In this document: positions 43,704 through 52,889 of the stretch, piece after piece
Layout: each line of letters opens with the position of its first letter
Position numbering within the stretch: the stretch's first letter is position 1
Source: DATKRB01 sp963794215
GTDB lineage: Bacteria > Actinomycetota > Acidimicrobiia > Acidimicrobiales > RAAP-2
Length of the DNA stretch: 64,000 bases
Reading direction: 5' to 3'
Assembly: GCA_963794215.1 (NCBI GenBank)
Contig: CAWCCQ010000005.1
Coordinates: 52,922-116,921 of the forward strand
The notes under the pieces: generated by a model
Told to the model about the DNA's origin: nothing
Database searches by the model: none
Seen by the model: only the letters and a program-made list of their open reading frames with translations
Program-made: the position numbers and the translations under genes

Positions 43704-44507
43704 TTAGGGATGCAGGGTGACCGCGGCGTCGGGTGAGGCGATCCTAAAGCTAAAGCTCTCCTCGAGGTAGAGATTCACGACGTCGGAATCATGTCGGTCG
43801 TAGCCGATGGAGAGGTCCTGCCCGGACTCGAAGAAGAAGTCGCCTCCTCGAAGGCTCACGACCACCGCCCCACGGACGCCGGGAGACCACACGATCGGTC
43901 CGTCCAGTATCTCGTGGAGGTGGTTCAACACCACCAGACCACCGTGTTCGGTCGTCTCGACCACCCCGGTGTACCCCTGCGGGCCGAGCGCGAGACCGTA
44001 GGGACCACCAATCCCCTGCTCCAGCAGCATCTCGACGGCTCGGGCGACTCGACTCGGATAGTTGGCGTACGCCTCACCGAGTGCGATGGGCTGGTGCGTT
44101 GAGGACTCGGTGAGGCCGGCGATGCCCGCAGCCGCCCAGCCGTGGAGCACGGCGATGTTCTCGGCCTGGGCCAGCTGGCGCGCTGCCACATCGAGCTCGG
44201 CAAGGTCGAGGTTGTCGGCCCCGCGGTCGGCGTCGAACAGCTCCTCGCGCCCTACGGTGAAGTCCGCCCGCAGCTCCACGAGGGGCAGGACCCGGCGTTG
44301 CCGGGCTCGGAGCCCGTCGACCGGGACCGACTCCAATGCCGCGGTGCGACCGAGGTTGGTCGCCGAATGCTCCCATCCGAGTGGACCTGCGAAGTCCACC
44401 AGCTTGCGGGCCGCCAGCGCGGGCACCAGCCGCTGGCGCGCCTCGTCGTCGAGCTGCTTCCATCCGGCATCAGAGATGGGCGCGTGCTCCCGAAGCAGAT
44501 GGCTCAT
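43704..44507 (-). CDS. Family 1 encapsulin shell protein
   Basis: A 267-aa HK97-fold protein (linocin/bacteriocin-like family) that self-assembles into a nanocompartment. The N-terminus HLLREHAPISDAGWKQLDDE, the EDTA-stable core VELRADFTVGREELFDADRG, and the loop GGPYGLALGPQGYTGVVETT are typical. ATG 44507 overlaps the stop of the ferritin-like gene as ATGA, so shell and cargo are translationally coupled. Length matches the ~265-aa family standard. It is convergent with egtD, 69 bp apart. Confidence 0.95.
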   Translation of the reverse strand: MSHLLREHAPISDAGWKQLDDEARQRLVPALAARKLVDFAGPLGWEHSATNLGRTAALESVPVDGLRARQRRVLPLVELRADFTVGREELFDADRGADNLDLAELDVAARQLAQAENIAVLHGWAAAGIAGLTESSTHQPIALGEAYANYPSRVARAVEMLLEQGIGGPYGLALGPQGYTGVVETTEHGGLVVLNHLHEILDGPIVWSPGVRGAVVVSLRGGDFFFESGQDLSIGYDRHDSDVVNLYLEESFSFRIASPDAAVTLHP

Positions 44508-44875
44508 TGGTCAGCTCCCCGAAGTCCACCGATCCCTAGTGACCCGTCGATCCCCGCCCCCACTGCGATCGCCGTCGAGGCCGCCTCGACCTCGGTCACC
44601 GGCAGAGCCGTGAACAGGTAGGTGCGCAGGTGTCGGTCGAGTGTGGGATCCTGTCGGCGAAGCCATTCGAGCGTCATGGCTGCGTGCTCCTTCTCTTCGT
44701 CGCGATTGTGGGCCAGCACCGACGCGAGGCTGGCATCCGAGGTGGCGTTGACCCGCTGGTCGTACCAATCGATCGCCTCAAGCTCCTCTTGGAGCGAGGT
44801 GATGGCCCGGTGACGGTCCACCGTAGCCGCAGACAGGCTGTCTTCGGGCTCGTGCAGCCCGGCACTCTGCGCCAT
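44504..44875 (-). CDS. Encapsulated ferritin-like protein (encapsulin cargo)
   Basis: A 123-aa iron-oxidising cargo. The EncFtn core has the ferroxidase residues in ELEAIDWYDQR (Glu33 region) and AHNRDEEKEHAAM (Glu60/61/63, His64). The C-terminus carries DGSLGIGGLR (residues 110-119), a clear encapsulin cargo-loading peptide. GAGGAGG lies 4 bases before ATG 44875, a strong Shine-Dalgarno; the open frame continues to 44971 but without family similarity. It precedes the shell gene with an ATGA overlap and is divergent from galE. Confidence 0.95.
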   Translation of the reverse strand: MAQSAGLHEPEDSLSAATVDRHRAITSLQEELEAIDWYDQRVNATSDASLASVLAHNRDEEKEHAAMTLEWLRRQDPTLDRHLRTYLFTALPVTEVEAASTAIAVGAGIDGSLGIGGLRGADQ

Positions 44876-45029
44876 CGAACCTCCTCGACACCTACGTAGC
44901 GGTCCGTCGGCGCTGACCCGGGACCGCCGAGCGACCAGTGCCGCTCCGCGAGCTTCTTGTACCCGGCTCACGGTACCCGAACCGTCATGACGGCACCACG
45001 GTCCCCCCTGCGCCCGTCACGTGGGCATC

Positions 45030-45035
45030 TAGAAT
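45030..45035 (+). promoter_or_regulatory. Candidate -10 box (TAGAAT) upstream of galE
   Basis: TAGAAT lies 50 bases before the galE start in the divergent interval with the encapsulin operon. No convincing -35 was found. Confidence 0.3.
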
Positions 45036-45085
45036 CTCCTCGCGGTCGAGGCACCGCCGGGGAGTGCCAGAAAGAAGGGACCGGG

Positions 45086-46111
45086 GTGACCACGACGGCG
45101 GGCGCGGTACTACTCACAGGTGGAGCGGGATACCTCGGGAGTCACATCGCGGTGGAGCTCGTGGCCTCGGGCTGGACGGTCACGATCCTCGACAACCTCC
45201 ACAACAGCAGTGCGGTGGCGGTCGAGCGGGCCCAAGAACTGGCGGGCGGCGCGATCGACCTGCACATCGGTGACATCCGCGACGAAGCGGCTCTCGACGC
45301 CGTCCTGGAGGCGGCAGCCCCGACGGCGGTCATCCACCTCGCCGGACTGAAAGCGGTCGAAGAGTCCATCAGGATGCCGCTGCGCTACTACGACAACAAC
45401 GTGGCCGGCACGGCGACCTTGTTGAAGGCCATGGACCGTCACGGTGTCCGGGACATCGTCTTCTCCTCGTCGGCGACGGTCTACGGCGAACCCGAGCGCG
45501 TCCCGCTCACCGAAGATTGCCGACTGGCCCCCGTCAACCCCTACGGACGGACCAAGCACCATATCGAAGAGATGCTGCGAGACGTGGTCGCCGGGGGCGA
45601 CGGTTGGCGGGCGTTCCTCCTCCGCTACTTCAACCCGATCGGTGCACACCCGAGCGGACGCCTCGGCGAGGATCCTGCCGGCATCCCGAACAACCTGCTG
45701 CCCGTCGTCATGCAGGTAGCGGTGGGCAAGCGCCCCTCGGTCCACGTGTTCGGCGACGACTACCCCACGCCCGATGGCACCTGCATCCGTGACTACATCC
45801 ACGTCGTCGACCTCGCTCGTGGGCATGTGGCCGCGCTCGAAGCGTTCGAGGGCGTCGAAGGCTGCCGCGCCCTCAATCTGGGGACCGGCGAGGGCAGCTC
45901 GGTCCGCGAGGTGATCGACGCGGCGTCGATCGCCGTCGGACGGCCCATCCCCTACCAGATGGCGGCGCGGCGAGAAGGCGACGTGGCGGCGTGCTGGGCC
46001 GACCCCGCCGCTGCCGAGGCGGTCCTCGGTTGGCGAAGCGAGCTCACCCTCGCCGAGGCCTGTCGTGACGCCTGGACCTGGCAGTCCGCCAACCCCGACG
46101 GCTACCGCTGA
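45086..46111 (+). CDS. galE: UDP-glucose 4-epimerase GalE
   Basis: NAD-dependent SDR-fold epimerase of 341 aa that interconverts UDP-glucose and UDP-galactose. TGGAGYLGSH (residues 11-20) binds NAD; the catalytic residues lie in VFSSSATVYG (Ser127-129) and Tyr153/Lys157 in NPYGRTKHH. FNPIGAHPSGRLGEDP and DGTCIRDYIHVVDLA are GalE-specific. GTG 45086 has GAAGGGA about 6 bases upstream and matches the family N-terminus; the frame is open to 44957. It probably feeds the glycan cluster further right, by inference only. Confidence 0.93.
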   Translation: MTTTAGAVLLTGGAGYLGSHIAVELVASGWTVTILDNLHNSSAVAVERAQELAGGAIDLHIGDIRDEAALDAVLEAAAPTAVIHLAGLKAVEESIRMPLRYYDNNVAGTATLLKAMDRHGVRDIVFSSSATVYGEPERVPLTEDCRLAPVNPYGRTKHHIEEMLRDVVAGGDGWRAFLLRYFNPIGAHPSGRLGEDPAGIPNNLLPVVMQVAVGKRPSVHVFGDDYPTPDGTCIRDYIHVVDLARGHVAALEAFEGVEGCRALNLGTGEGSSVREVIDAASIAVGRPIPYQMAARREGDVAACWADPAAAEAVLGWRSELTLAEACRDAWTWQSANPDGYR

Positions 46112-46192
46112 GCCCTTGAGGATGACGCCTCCAGGTTGGGCGCGGCCGACAGGCCGGCCTCGACAGGTCGCGCAACCTCGTGCGGGTGTGAC

Positions 46193-46435
46193 CTACTGCA
46201 AGTAGTGCTCGACCACCTCACCGGGCCGCTCGGTCGCCGTCTCTGGATCCCGTCCCGACCGGCGCAGTGCCCGCCGCTGGCGCAACAGGTCCCACAGCTG
46301 GTCGAGCGTGACCTCTATCTGGTGCAGCTCCGCCTGCTCGGAGGGCGCAAGGCCCTCACCGGCGTGAAGCTCCTCGAGGCGGCGCTCCTCCTCGGCCAAG
46401 GCGCTGATCTCTTCGATGATCTGGCGATCGTCCAC
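46193..46435 (-). CDS. DUF2630 family small protein
   Basis: An 80-aa helical protein: an acidic N-terminal helix (MDDRQIIEEISALAEEERRL) then LHQIEVTLDQLWDLLRQRRA and a C-terminal GEVVEHYLQ, the DUF2630 pattern. Function is unknown; the family is almost confined to actinobacteria. GAGGAG precedes the GTG start by 6 bases. It lies downstream of lon, beyond a strong hairpin. Confidence 0.88.
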   Translation of the reverse strand: MDDRQIIEEISALAEEERRLEELHAGEGLAPSEQAELHQIEVTLDQLWDLLRQRRALRRSGRDPETATERPGEVVEHYLQ

Positions 46436-46477
46436 GGGTTCTCCTCGGTTCGTCGTTGGTCCCCCTCGCCCTGCGCA

Positions 46478-46508
46478 GCATCCGCGCCGGCAGGGCCGGC
46501 GCGGATGC
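46478..46508 (-). terminator. Strong hairpin just after lon
   Basis: Perfect 14-bp arms, GCATCCGCGCCGGC and GCCGGCGCGGATGC, with a 3-base loop lie 6 bp beyond the lon stop. There is no T-tract, so it may be an intrinsic terminator of the GC-rich type without a U-run, or an mRNA-stabilising end. Confidence 0.65.
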
Positions 46509-46514
46509 CCGTGC

Positions 46515-48890
46515 TCAGGCTACGGCGCCGAGGAGCTCCTCAGGCACGCCGTCCAGCTGGTCGAGCCGTTCGGGCTCGCCACCCAACGCCGCACCCAGCA
46601 CCTCGTCGACCGTATCGGCGAGGTGGAAACGCATCTTGCTGCGCACCTCCTCGGGAACGTCGTCGAGATCTTGGCCGTTGCGTGCGGGCAGGACCACCGT
46701 GGTGAGCCCAGCCCGGTGCGCCGCCAGCACCTTCTGACGAACGCCGCCGATCGGCAGTACCCGTCCGCGCAAGGTGACCTCGCCGGTCATCCCGACACCG
46801 GACCGCACCGGCTGGTCCCGCAACAGGGAGACCAGCGCCGTCGTGATGGTCACGCCGGCCGAAGGACCGTCCTTGGGCACTGCGCCCGCGGGCACGTGCA
46901 AGTGGAATCGCCGCCCTCGGAAGAGGGCCGGATCGATCCCCAACGCCTCGGCGTGGCTGCGGACGTAGGAGAGGGCGATCTCGGCCGACTCCTTCATCAC
47001 GTCCCCTAGCTGGCCGGTCAGCGTCAAACCCTCGGGTCCTTCCGCCACGCTGGCCTCGACGAACAGGACGTCGCCGCCCGTGCCGGTGACCGCCAGACCG
47101 GTGACCACGCCCGGCACGCTCGTACGGTCCGCCACCTCGGCGAAGAACTGCGGGCGTCCCAACCACGTGCGGACATCACCCGCGTCGACCTTCACCGGGG
47201 CGACCAGCTCGCTGGCCGCCAATTTGGTGGCGACCTTGCGCATGAGACGCCCAAGCTGTCGCTCGAGCGAGCGCACACCAGCCTCTCTCGTGTGGTCGAC
47301 GATGATCGCCCGGAGGGCCTCGTCGGTCACCTCGACCTCGCCGGGCCGGAGCGCCGCGCGCTCGACCTGGCGACCGACCAGGTGATGGCGGGCGATGGCG
47401 ACCTTTTCGGCCTCCGTGTACCCGTCGAGACGGGTGACCTCCATGCGGTCCAACAGCGGACCCGGGATCGTGTCCACGATGTTCGCCGTCGCGATGAACA
47501 GCACGTTGGACAGATCGAGCTCGACCTCGAGGTAGTGGTCACGGAACGTGTGGTTCTGCGCGGGGTCGAGCACCTCGAGCAGGGCCGACGACGGGTCGCC
47601 CCGGTAGTCCGCCCCCAACTTGTCGACCTCGTCGAGAAGGATCACAGGGTTCATCGTCCCCGCCTCGCGAATGGCGCGGACCAGCCGACCCGGCTGTGCC
47701 CCGACGTAGGTGCGTCGGTGACCCCGGATCTCTGCTTCGTCGCGGACGCCACCAAGAGCGACTCGGACGAAACGACGACCCAAGGCGCGGGCCACTGACT
47801 CGCCCAAGGACGTCTTGCCCACGCCTGGGGGACCGACCAAAGCGAGGATGGCTCCCGCTCCCCTGCCCCCGACCGCGCTCAAATTGCGCTCGGCGCGGCA
47901 GCTTGCGCACAGCCAGGTGCTCGAGGATCCGGTCCTTCACGTCGTCCAGGCCGTCGTGGTCCTCGTTCAGGATCCGCGCAGCTTCGCTGACGTCGAGGCG
48001 GTCCTCGGACTCCTCGCCCCACGGAAGCTCGAGCACGGTGTCGAGCCAGGTACGAATCCATCCGTTCTCGGGGCTCTGTTCACTCATGCGCTCGAGACGG
48101 TCGATCTCCCGCTCGACCGCGGCACGGACATTCTCGGGCAGGGTCCGTCCCTCTATCCGCGTCGCGGTAGTCACCTTGCTCACCATCCTCGCCGTCGCCA
48201 CGCTGGCCGAGCTCCTTGCGGATCGCCTCGAGCTGACGGCGGAGGAGGAACTCGCGCTGGGTGCGCTCCATTCCCTCTTCCACGTCGGTCTTGATCCGCT
48301 CACGCAGAGCCAGGTCGGCCAGGGTCTCGCGGGCCCACCCCACGACGAGCCGAAGGCGCGCTGTGACGTCGAGCGTCTCGAGCACCTCCACTTTCTGGCT
48401 GATCGACAGGTCGGGCGAGTACCCGGCCAAGTCGGCGAGGCGGCTCGGCTCGGACACGTCACGGAGCTGGGCTGCAAGCGCGCCGCGCCCCGACCGAGCA
48501 GGATGTTCTCCAACACGGCCCGGTACTCGCGGGCAAGCGCCTGCGCCTCGTCATCCGCGGGCGGCTCGGTGACCGGCTCGGCCTCCACCCACAAGGCGGC
48601 GCCCGTGCCGGGCACACCGGTACCGATCAACGCCCGCTGGTCGCCACGGACGACAATGGCGGGCACACCACCGGGGAGCCGGCCCCGTTCGGTAACTTCG
48701 GCCACGACCCCGACGGACGCGTAGCGCCCCTCGATGTAGGGCACGATGAGCAAGGTCCCTCCGCTGTCGCCGAGGGCGTCCGCGGCCGCTTGGCGTCATC
48801 GGACTCGAGGGCGAGCGTGAAGACCATGCCGGGCAGCACGACGCCCGAGGTGAGCGGCAACAACGGTAGGGTCAGTCTCGAATCGGTCAC
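46515..48890 (-). CDS. lon: ATP-dependent protease Lon (four apparent frameshifts)
   Basis: AAA+ serine protease. Pieces in order: N-terminal substrate-binding domain (LTLPLLPLTSGVVLPGMVFT from GTG 48890), EPSRLADLAGYSPDLSISQK, REFLLRRQLEAIRKELGQR, WLDTVLELPWGEESEDRLDV, Walker A in LVGPPGVGKTSLG, and the protease domain with catalytic Ser in PKDGPSAGVT and Lys in VRQKVLAAHRAG. Frame changes are needed near 48795, 48480, 48172 and 47887. Each is one base, and they cancel to give 792 codons, the normal Lon size. The last (CTGCCGCGCC, one C too many) resembles the divIVA break. Sequence error is more likely than decay. Confidence 0.9.
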
Positions 48891-48938
48891 GGGGGCACCT
48901 GCCCTTCGAGGACCACCCTGCGGGCGGCCCAGCTCGTT

Positions 48939-48960
48939 CATTACGGGTAATGCTGTAATG
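48939..48960. promoter_or_regulatory. AT-rich palindrome upstream of lon
   Basis: CATTAC-GG-GTAATG (48939-48952) is a perfect inverted repeat, followed by a further GTAATG at 48955-48960. It lies about 50-70 bp before the lon start in otherwise GC-rich DNA and could bind a heat-shock or stress regulator. It does not match the HAIR/CIRCE consensus I know. Confidence 0.45.
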
Positions 48961-49039
48961 TAACGGCCACGACGCTGAGGTATTCCGCAGGCGGCGACCC
49001 CCAGGCCATTGGGCGCCAGGCCGAGCGCTCCGGGCCTGA

Positions 49040-49532
49040 TCAGCGCCCGGGTTGCGGCCCGAACACCGTGGCGACCCACGACCCTGTCTGGTCCTCGCGA
49101 CACAGCCACGACGCAGCCCGACAGGTCCAGCCCAGGATCGCCGCATGCTCAGTAGCCTCGGGAACGGCGAGGATGAGACCCCGCCGTTGATGGTCCTGCT
49201 CGGTTCGCCAGCCCCGGGGCAGCTCGATCCCCTCGGAGCTCAACCACTGAATCGCCCGTCTTCCGCGGTTGTGGAGCACGCCCACCGAGCTGCGCCCGGC
49301 CGCGGCCCGAGGCACCCACGTGCACAGCGGGACGGCGGGGGGCGGCGGGCTGCCGAGCACCGAGGCCAGAGTGTGCCGCGTGGCGCGTCGACTGTCGCCG
49401 CCGTCGTCGTCCACGATGACCGGGGCGAAATTGAGCCACCCGTCTTGCGGCCCGAGCCAAGACATCCATGCGCGCCAGAACCGCCGAGGGCTCGTCGGGA
49501 CGAAAGTCGAGCTGTTCTTGTGGGCGGGTCAT
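49040..49532 (-). CDS. Unknown protein (one apparent frameshift)
   Basis: I do not recognise it. The N-terminal part (MTRPQEQLDFRPDEPSAVLA) is in one frame and the rest (SWLGPQDGWLNFAPVIVDDD onward) in another, joined near 49475 by one missing base. The repaired protein is about 164 aa, Trp-rich, soluble and without known motifs; QWLSSEGIELPRGWRTEQDH is a notable stretch. ATG 49532 lies close to three 34-bp repeats. Confidence 0.55.
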
Positions 49533-49546
49533 GGCAACCAGGTCGC

Positions 49547-49648
49547 GACCCTACCGGCCGCCTCACACCGGCCGGCCGACGACCCTACCGGCCGCCTCAC
49601 ACCGGCCGACCGACGACCCTACCGGCCGCCTCACACCGGCCGGCCGAC
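49547..49648. repeat. Three 34-bp tandem repeats between 49 kb genes
   Basis: Units start at 49547, 49581 and 49615 and begin GACCCTACCGGCCGCCTCAC; they differ by one base in the second copy. They fill the divergent gap between the unknown gene and the monooxygenase-like gene. Each unit carries TAGGGT on the minus strand, a TANNNT hexamer. There are no spacers, so this is not a CRISPR array. Confidence 0.85.
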
Positions 49649-49668
49649 AGGGTGGCAGGATGGAACCA

Positions 49669-49994
49669 TGACCGTCATCCGTATCAACGTCATCGAGGTG
49701 CCGCCGGGCTCGGGCGACGAGCTCGCCCTGCGATTCGCCCGACGGGCCGGGGCCGTCGACGGCGCAGCCGGGATTCGAGGGCTTCGACCTGCTGCGGCCG
49801 ACCGACGGACGCCTGAGCACTGGCTCGTCGTCACCCGGTGGCAGGACGAGGAGTCGTTCCGGGCGTGGACTGCAATCGCCCGCGTTCGCCCAGGTCATCG
49901 GGGTGCATCGGACCCGGGGCCCGGCGACCGGCCGGTCGCCACACACAGCGAGCTGTGGTCGTTCGACTTGGTGGATCTCGGCGCCCAGCCCTGA
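49669..49994 (+). CDS. Antibiotic-biosynthesis-monooxygenase-like protein (several apparent indels)
   Basis: A small dimeric alpha+beta-barrel (ABM) family protein, probably about 108 aa. MTVIRINVIEVPPGSGDELA is the N-terminal strand and helix, and PEHWLVVTRWQDEESFRAW is the typical ABM C-terminal half. Between them the expected FEGFDLLRPTDGR is in a different frame, and again after RAW the expected FAQVIGVHRTRG is displaced, so paired compensating indels are likely. Family members include haem-degrading and quinone-oxidising enzymes; the function is unassigned. Confidence 0.6.
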
Positions 49995-50038
49995 GGGGGC
50001 ACGTCAACAAGCGGGGCCCGAAGGGGTTGCTCTGTCCG

Positions 50039-50719
50039 TCAGCCCGGGCGGAGCCCGGCGTCGAGCGCGATGGCCACGGCGGCCAGGGCGGAGTGGACGT
50101 TGAGCTTCTTCTGAAGGTTCTGGCTGTGGGTGCGCACGGTGTTGGCCGACACGTGGAGGCGTTGGGCGATCGCCCGGTGGCCGAGGCCTTCGACTAGGAG
50201 GTCGAGCACTTCGAGCTCCCGTTTGGTGAGCACCGACAGCCGATCCTTCGCTTCACGGCGCCCGGTGTCGATCCTTCCCGATAGGAGCCCGGTCAGCAAC
50301 GGGGGCGACACCCACATCTGGCCCTTTGCCGCTAGCCGGATCGCTTCCACCAGCTCCTTGACCGGCGCGACCTTCAGAACCAGCCCGAGCACGCCCATCT
50401 GGATCGCCGAGGCGCCCGACGTCGTCGCGTCGTCGCACATGAGCATCACGACGGCAGGGCTCGAGGGCATGGATTGGAGCTCTCGGAGCGTCTGGGCACC
50501 GTCGGAATCGTCGAACTCTGCGTCGTAGACGAGCACGTCGGGGCGTGCAGTGGCCACGAGGTCGGCGAGCTGGACCGGGGTCGAGGCAGAGCCCACCACC
50601 CGAAGATCGGGCTCCCCGGAGAGGCAGACCGACAGCGACTCGCACAACACCGGCTGGTGATCGACGATCGCCACGGCCGTTTCAGTCATGGTGACAGCTT
50701 GCGGGGGTAAGTCGTTCAT
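50039..50719 (-). CDS. LuxR/NarL-type response regulator 1 (weakly conserved receiver)
   Basis: Protein of 226 aa with a receiver domain (about 14-130) and C-terminal LuxR helix-turn-helix LTKRELEVLDLLVEGLGHRA then IAQRLHVSANTVRTHSQNLQ. The expected phospho-Asp is present in DVLVYDAEFDD and the Lys in LVLKVAP. The acidic pair is only half kept (VDHQP rather than VDDHP), and the usual Thr is replaced (VVMLMCDD). Phosphorylation is therefore uncertain. ATG 50689 is an alternative start. No histidine kinase is nearby. Confidence 0.85.
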   Translation of the reverse strand: MNDLPPQAVTMTETAVAIVDHQPVLCESLSVCLSGEPDLRVVGSASTPVQLADLVATARPDVLVYDAEFDDSDGAQTLRELQSMPSSPAVVMLMCDDATTSGASAIQMGVLGLVLKVAPVKELVEAIRLAAKGQMWVSPPLLTGLLSGRIDTGRREAKDRLSVLTKRELEVLDLLVEGLGHRAIAQRLHVSANTVRTHSQNLQKKLNVHSALAAVAIALDAGLRPG

Positions 50720-50819
50720 CGGCCACCGTTGTTTGGACGAGCTTCATACGACATCTGACGGAGAGGAGGCCCGACGCGCCCGATGGCACGATTGGCTTCG
50801 TACCCCAGCTGCCGGCCGG

Positions 50820-51497
50820 TCATGCCGACAACGCTTGGGCGGAGTTCTCGACCCTGACCATTCCGTTGCGCACGGCGTAGGCCACGAGCTCGAGTCTCGA
50901 GTGCACATCGAGCTTCACGTAGAGGTGCTGCAGGTGGGTCCGGACGGTCGACACGCTCACGCCGAGACCCGTCGCTACTGCGGCAGTGCTCTCGCCCCGG
51001 GCCAGGCGGCACATGACCTCCTGCTCCTTCTGGGTGAGCGACTGGGTGCCCACCCGGCTCGACTGTCGTTGCACGTGGCCCGGGCCCGCTGGGACCATGC
51101 CTTATCGGGTCCGGTCCGCCCGTGGCTGCTCTTGAAGGGCAGGGCACAGACCCGCCGCAACAGCCGCTCGACCTCATCGATACCTTCGGTCTTGAGCGCG
51201 ACGCCGTCGGCTCCCTCGGCCAGGGCGTCATGGAGCAGGGTCCATGTCCTGCCTGGCGGTGAAGACGACGATCGGAAGGCCCGGGTCGAGGGCCCGCAGG
51301 CGCCGGACGGCGGCACTCCCCTTGAAGCCCTCGAACTCGAGCTCGGTCAGCCAGACGTCGGCTTCGTGACGGTTGGGGATCGCAACGGCGTCGTCGGGTG
51401 TCGAGATCCGGGCGAGCACACGGTGGCCACGCTGGGCCATCAGTGACGAGAGGGCCTCGCTGAACATCAGGTGCTCATCACAGATGATGATCTGCAT
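50820..51497 (-). CDS. LuxR-type response regulator 2, pseudo-receiver (two apparent frameshifts)
   Basis: The receiver begins MQIIICDEHLMFSEAL. The phospho-acceptor position reads ADVWLTELEFEG, so the Asp is replaced by Thr. Frame changes near 51243 (one extra C) and 51080-51105 (one missing base) join to LLHDALAEGADGVALKTEGI and then to the helix-turn-helix LTQKEQEVMCRLARGESTAA and VSVSTVRTHLQHLYVKL. Indels cancel, giving 225 aa. ATG 51497 fits the domain start. Same orientation as regulator 1, divergent from regulator 3. Confidence 0.75.
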
Positions 51498-52091
51498 CGT
51501 CCTCCGGCTCCTCCTCAACGCTTCTGTCGGCATACCCCGATCGCGTACCCTGACCACCAGACGCGGGCCACTGTTCGACCCGGAACCGTCCTCTCCGCGA
51601 AGCTACCGACCACTAAGGGCGTTGGCTTACGTCATCGGTCGTAGTGAACGATACGACGGAGGGTTGATCGGTGCCCACCCCGGATTTTCGCCGCACCACC
51701 CACGACCAATCCCTCGGGACACCCCACAACGAGGAGCTGTCAACCTGCGAAATTTGTCGGGGGAACCCTGGCAATTTGCACTACGCAGGCGTCTAGACGC
51801 TCAGCGGGCCAGCTGGTGCAACTTCCAACCGAACCGACCCAGACCGCTCGGCCTCATCGGGGACGTGGCGCCTCCCCACGCTCCTCGCCGGCGACACCAT
51901 CCCTCGGGGTCGCGAGCTCACCACCTGGGCTTCGACTCGCCGAGCCCGGCGATCCCTGCGATTCGGGACCCCGGAGGGAGGCGGACACCCGTGTCGCACG
52001 ACCTACTCTGCCGGGGCACCACGTCGGACGCACCGTATGAGCATCGAGGACGAGGGGGTGACTGCCATCCCCCAGCGGACGTAGAAAGTTC
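51498..52091. other. 594-bp divergent intergenic region between regulators 2 and 3
   Basis: No supportable gene; open frames here are poor and unlike proteins. It contains an inverted repeat, GTCGTA at 51638-51643 and TACGAC at 51652-51657 with 8 bases between, that could be an operator. A locally AT-richer stretch lies around 51740-51785 (GAAATTTGT, CAATTTGCA). Regulatory use for the two divergent regulators is inferred from position. Confidence 0.4.
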
Positions 52092-52795
52092 GTGTCACTG
52101 CCGGTAGCTCGGCACGCACGCCAGATCGCAGACTTGCTCCATGGCCAGACCGCCGTCGCCATCATCGACCGGACCCCGGTCCTGAGCGAGGCCCTCTGCG
52201 AGAAGCTCGCCGAGGTCTCCGACCTGCGGGCCGTGGCCGCTGACTCCTACATCGACAGCTTCGGCGAGTTCGTCGTGACCCAGCGTCCCGACGTCGTCGT
52301 CCTTCACGAGGAGCTCGCCCACGCCCACGACGACAAGCTGCTCAAGGAGCTCGAGGGCGTCCCGAGCGCTCCCGCCCTCGTGCTGCTGACCAACCGCAGG
52401 GATCCGGCCGACACGGCCCTCGCCCTCCATGACGGCGCCTCGGCGGTCGTCCTCAAGGTCGCTCCCGAGGACGAGCTGGCCAACGCGGTGCGGTGCGCCT
52501 CACGAGGCGAGATCTGGATCTCCTCCCCACTCCTCGCGCCCATCCTGACCGGAGAGTCGATCACGGGTGCAGCCACCGAGCGCCAGCCGGACTCGACGAC
52601 CTGAGCCCGACCGAGCGTCACGTGCTCGAGCTGATGGGCGACGGGCTCGACCGGGGGGCAATCGCCGCACGGCTCGGCATCTCACGGCGTGCGGTGGTCA
52701 ACCACATGCAGCATCTCCGGTGGCGGCTCGGCGTGCAATCGGCCTCATCGGTGAGGGACGTCGTTCGCGGTACCGGAACCGGAACACGGGCCTGA
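52092..52795 (+). CDS. LuxR-type response regulator 3, pseudo-receiver (one apparent frameshift)
   Basis: The receiver (AVAIIDRTPVLSEALCEKLA) has His where the phospho-Asp should be (PDVVVLHEELAH), while the Lys remains (VVLKVAP). The helix-turn-helix LSPTERHVLELMGDGLDRGA then IAARLGISRRAVVNHMQHLR lies in another frame. One missing base near 52589 (CAGCCGG) joins them. The total is 704 bp, consistent with a single deletion; repaired length is about 234 aa. GTG 52092 is the start. It probably works without phosphorylation. Confidence 0.78.
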
Positions 52796-52889
52796 CGGGG
52801 TGAGGCGGCGATGACCACCCTGCCGGCACGGCAAGACCCAGATGGGACTGCGCCGCCAGAATGGCGGAAAGCGCAGGAAGGCGGAACCC

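Noticed and set aside
43649..43706. CTCGGGGC / GCCCCGAG arms between egtD and encapsulin as a terminator
   Set aside because: The loop is about 40 bases and there is no T-run, so the hairpin is unlikely to terminate transcription.
49547..49648. Regular repeats as a CRISPR array
   Set aside because: Units are contiguous without spacers and no cas genes are nearby; they are plain tandem repeats.
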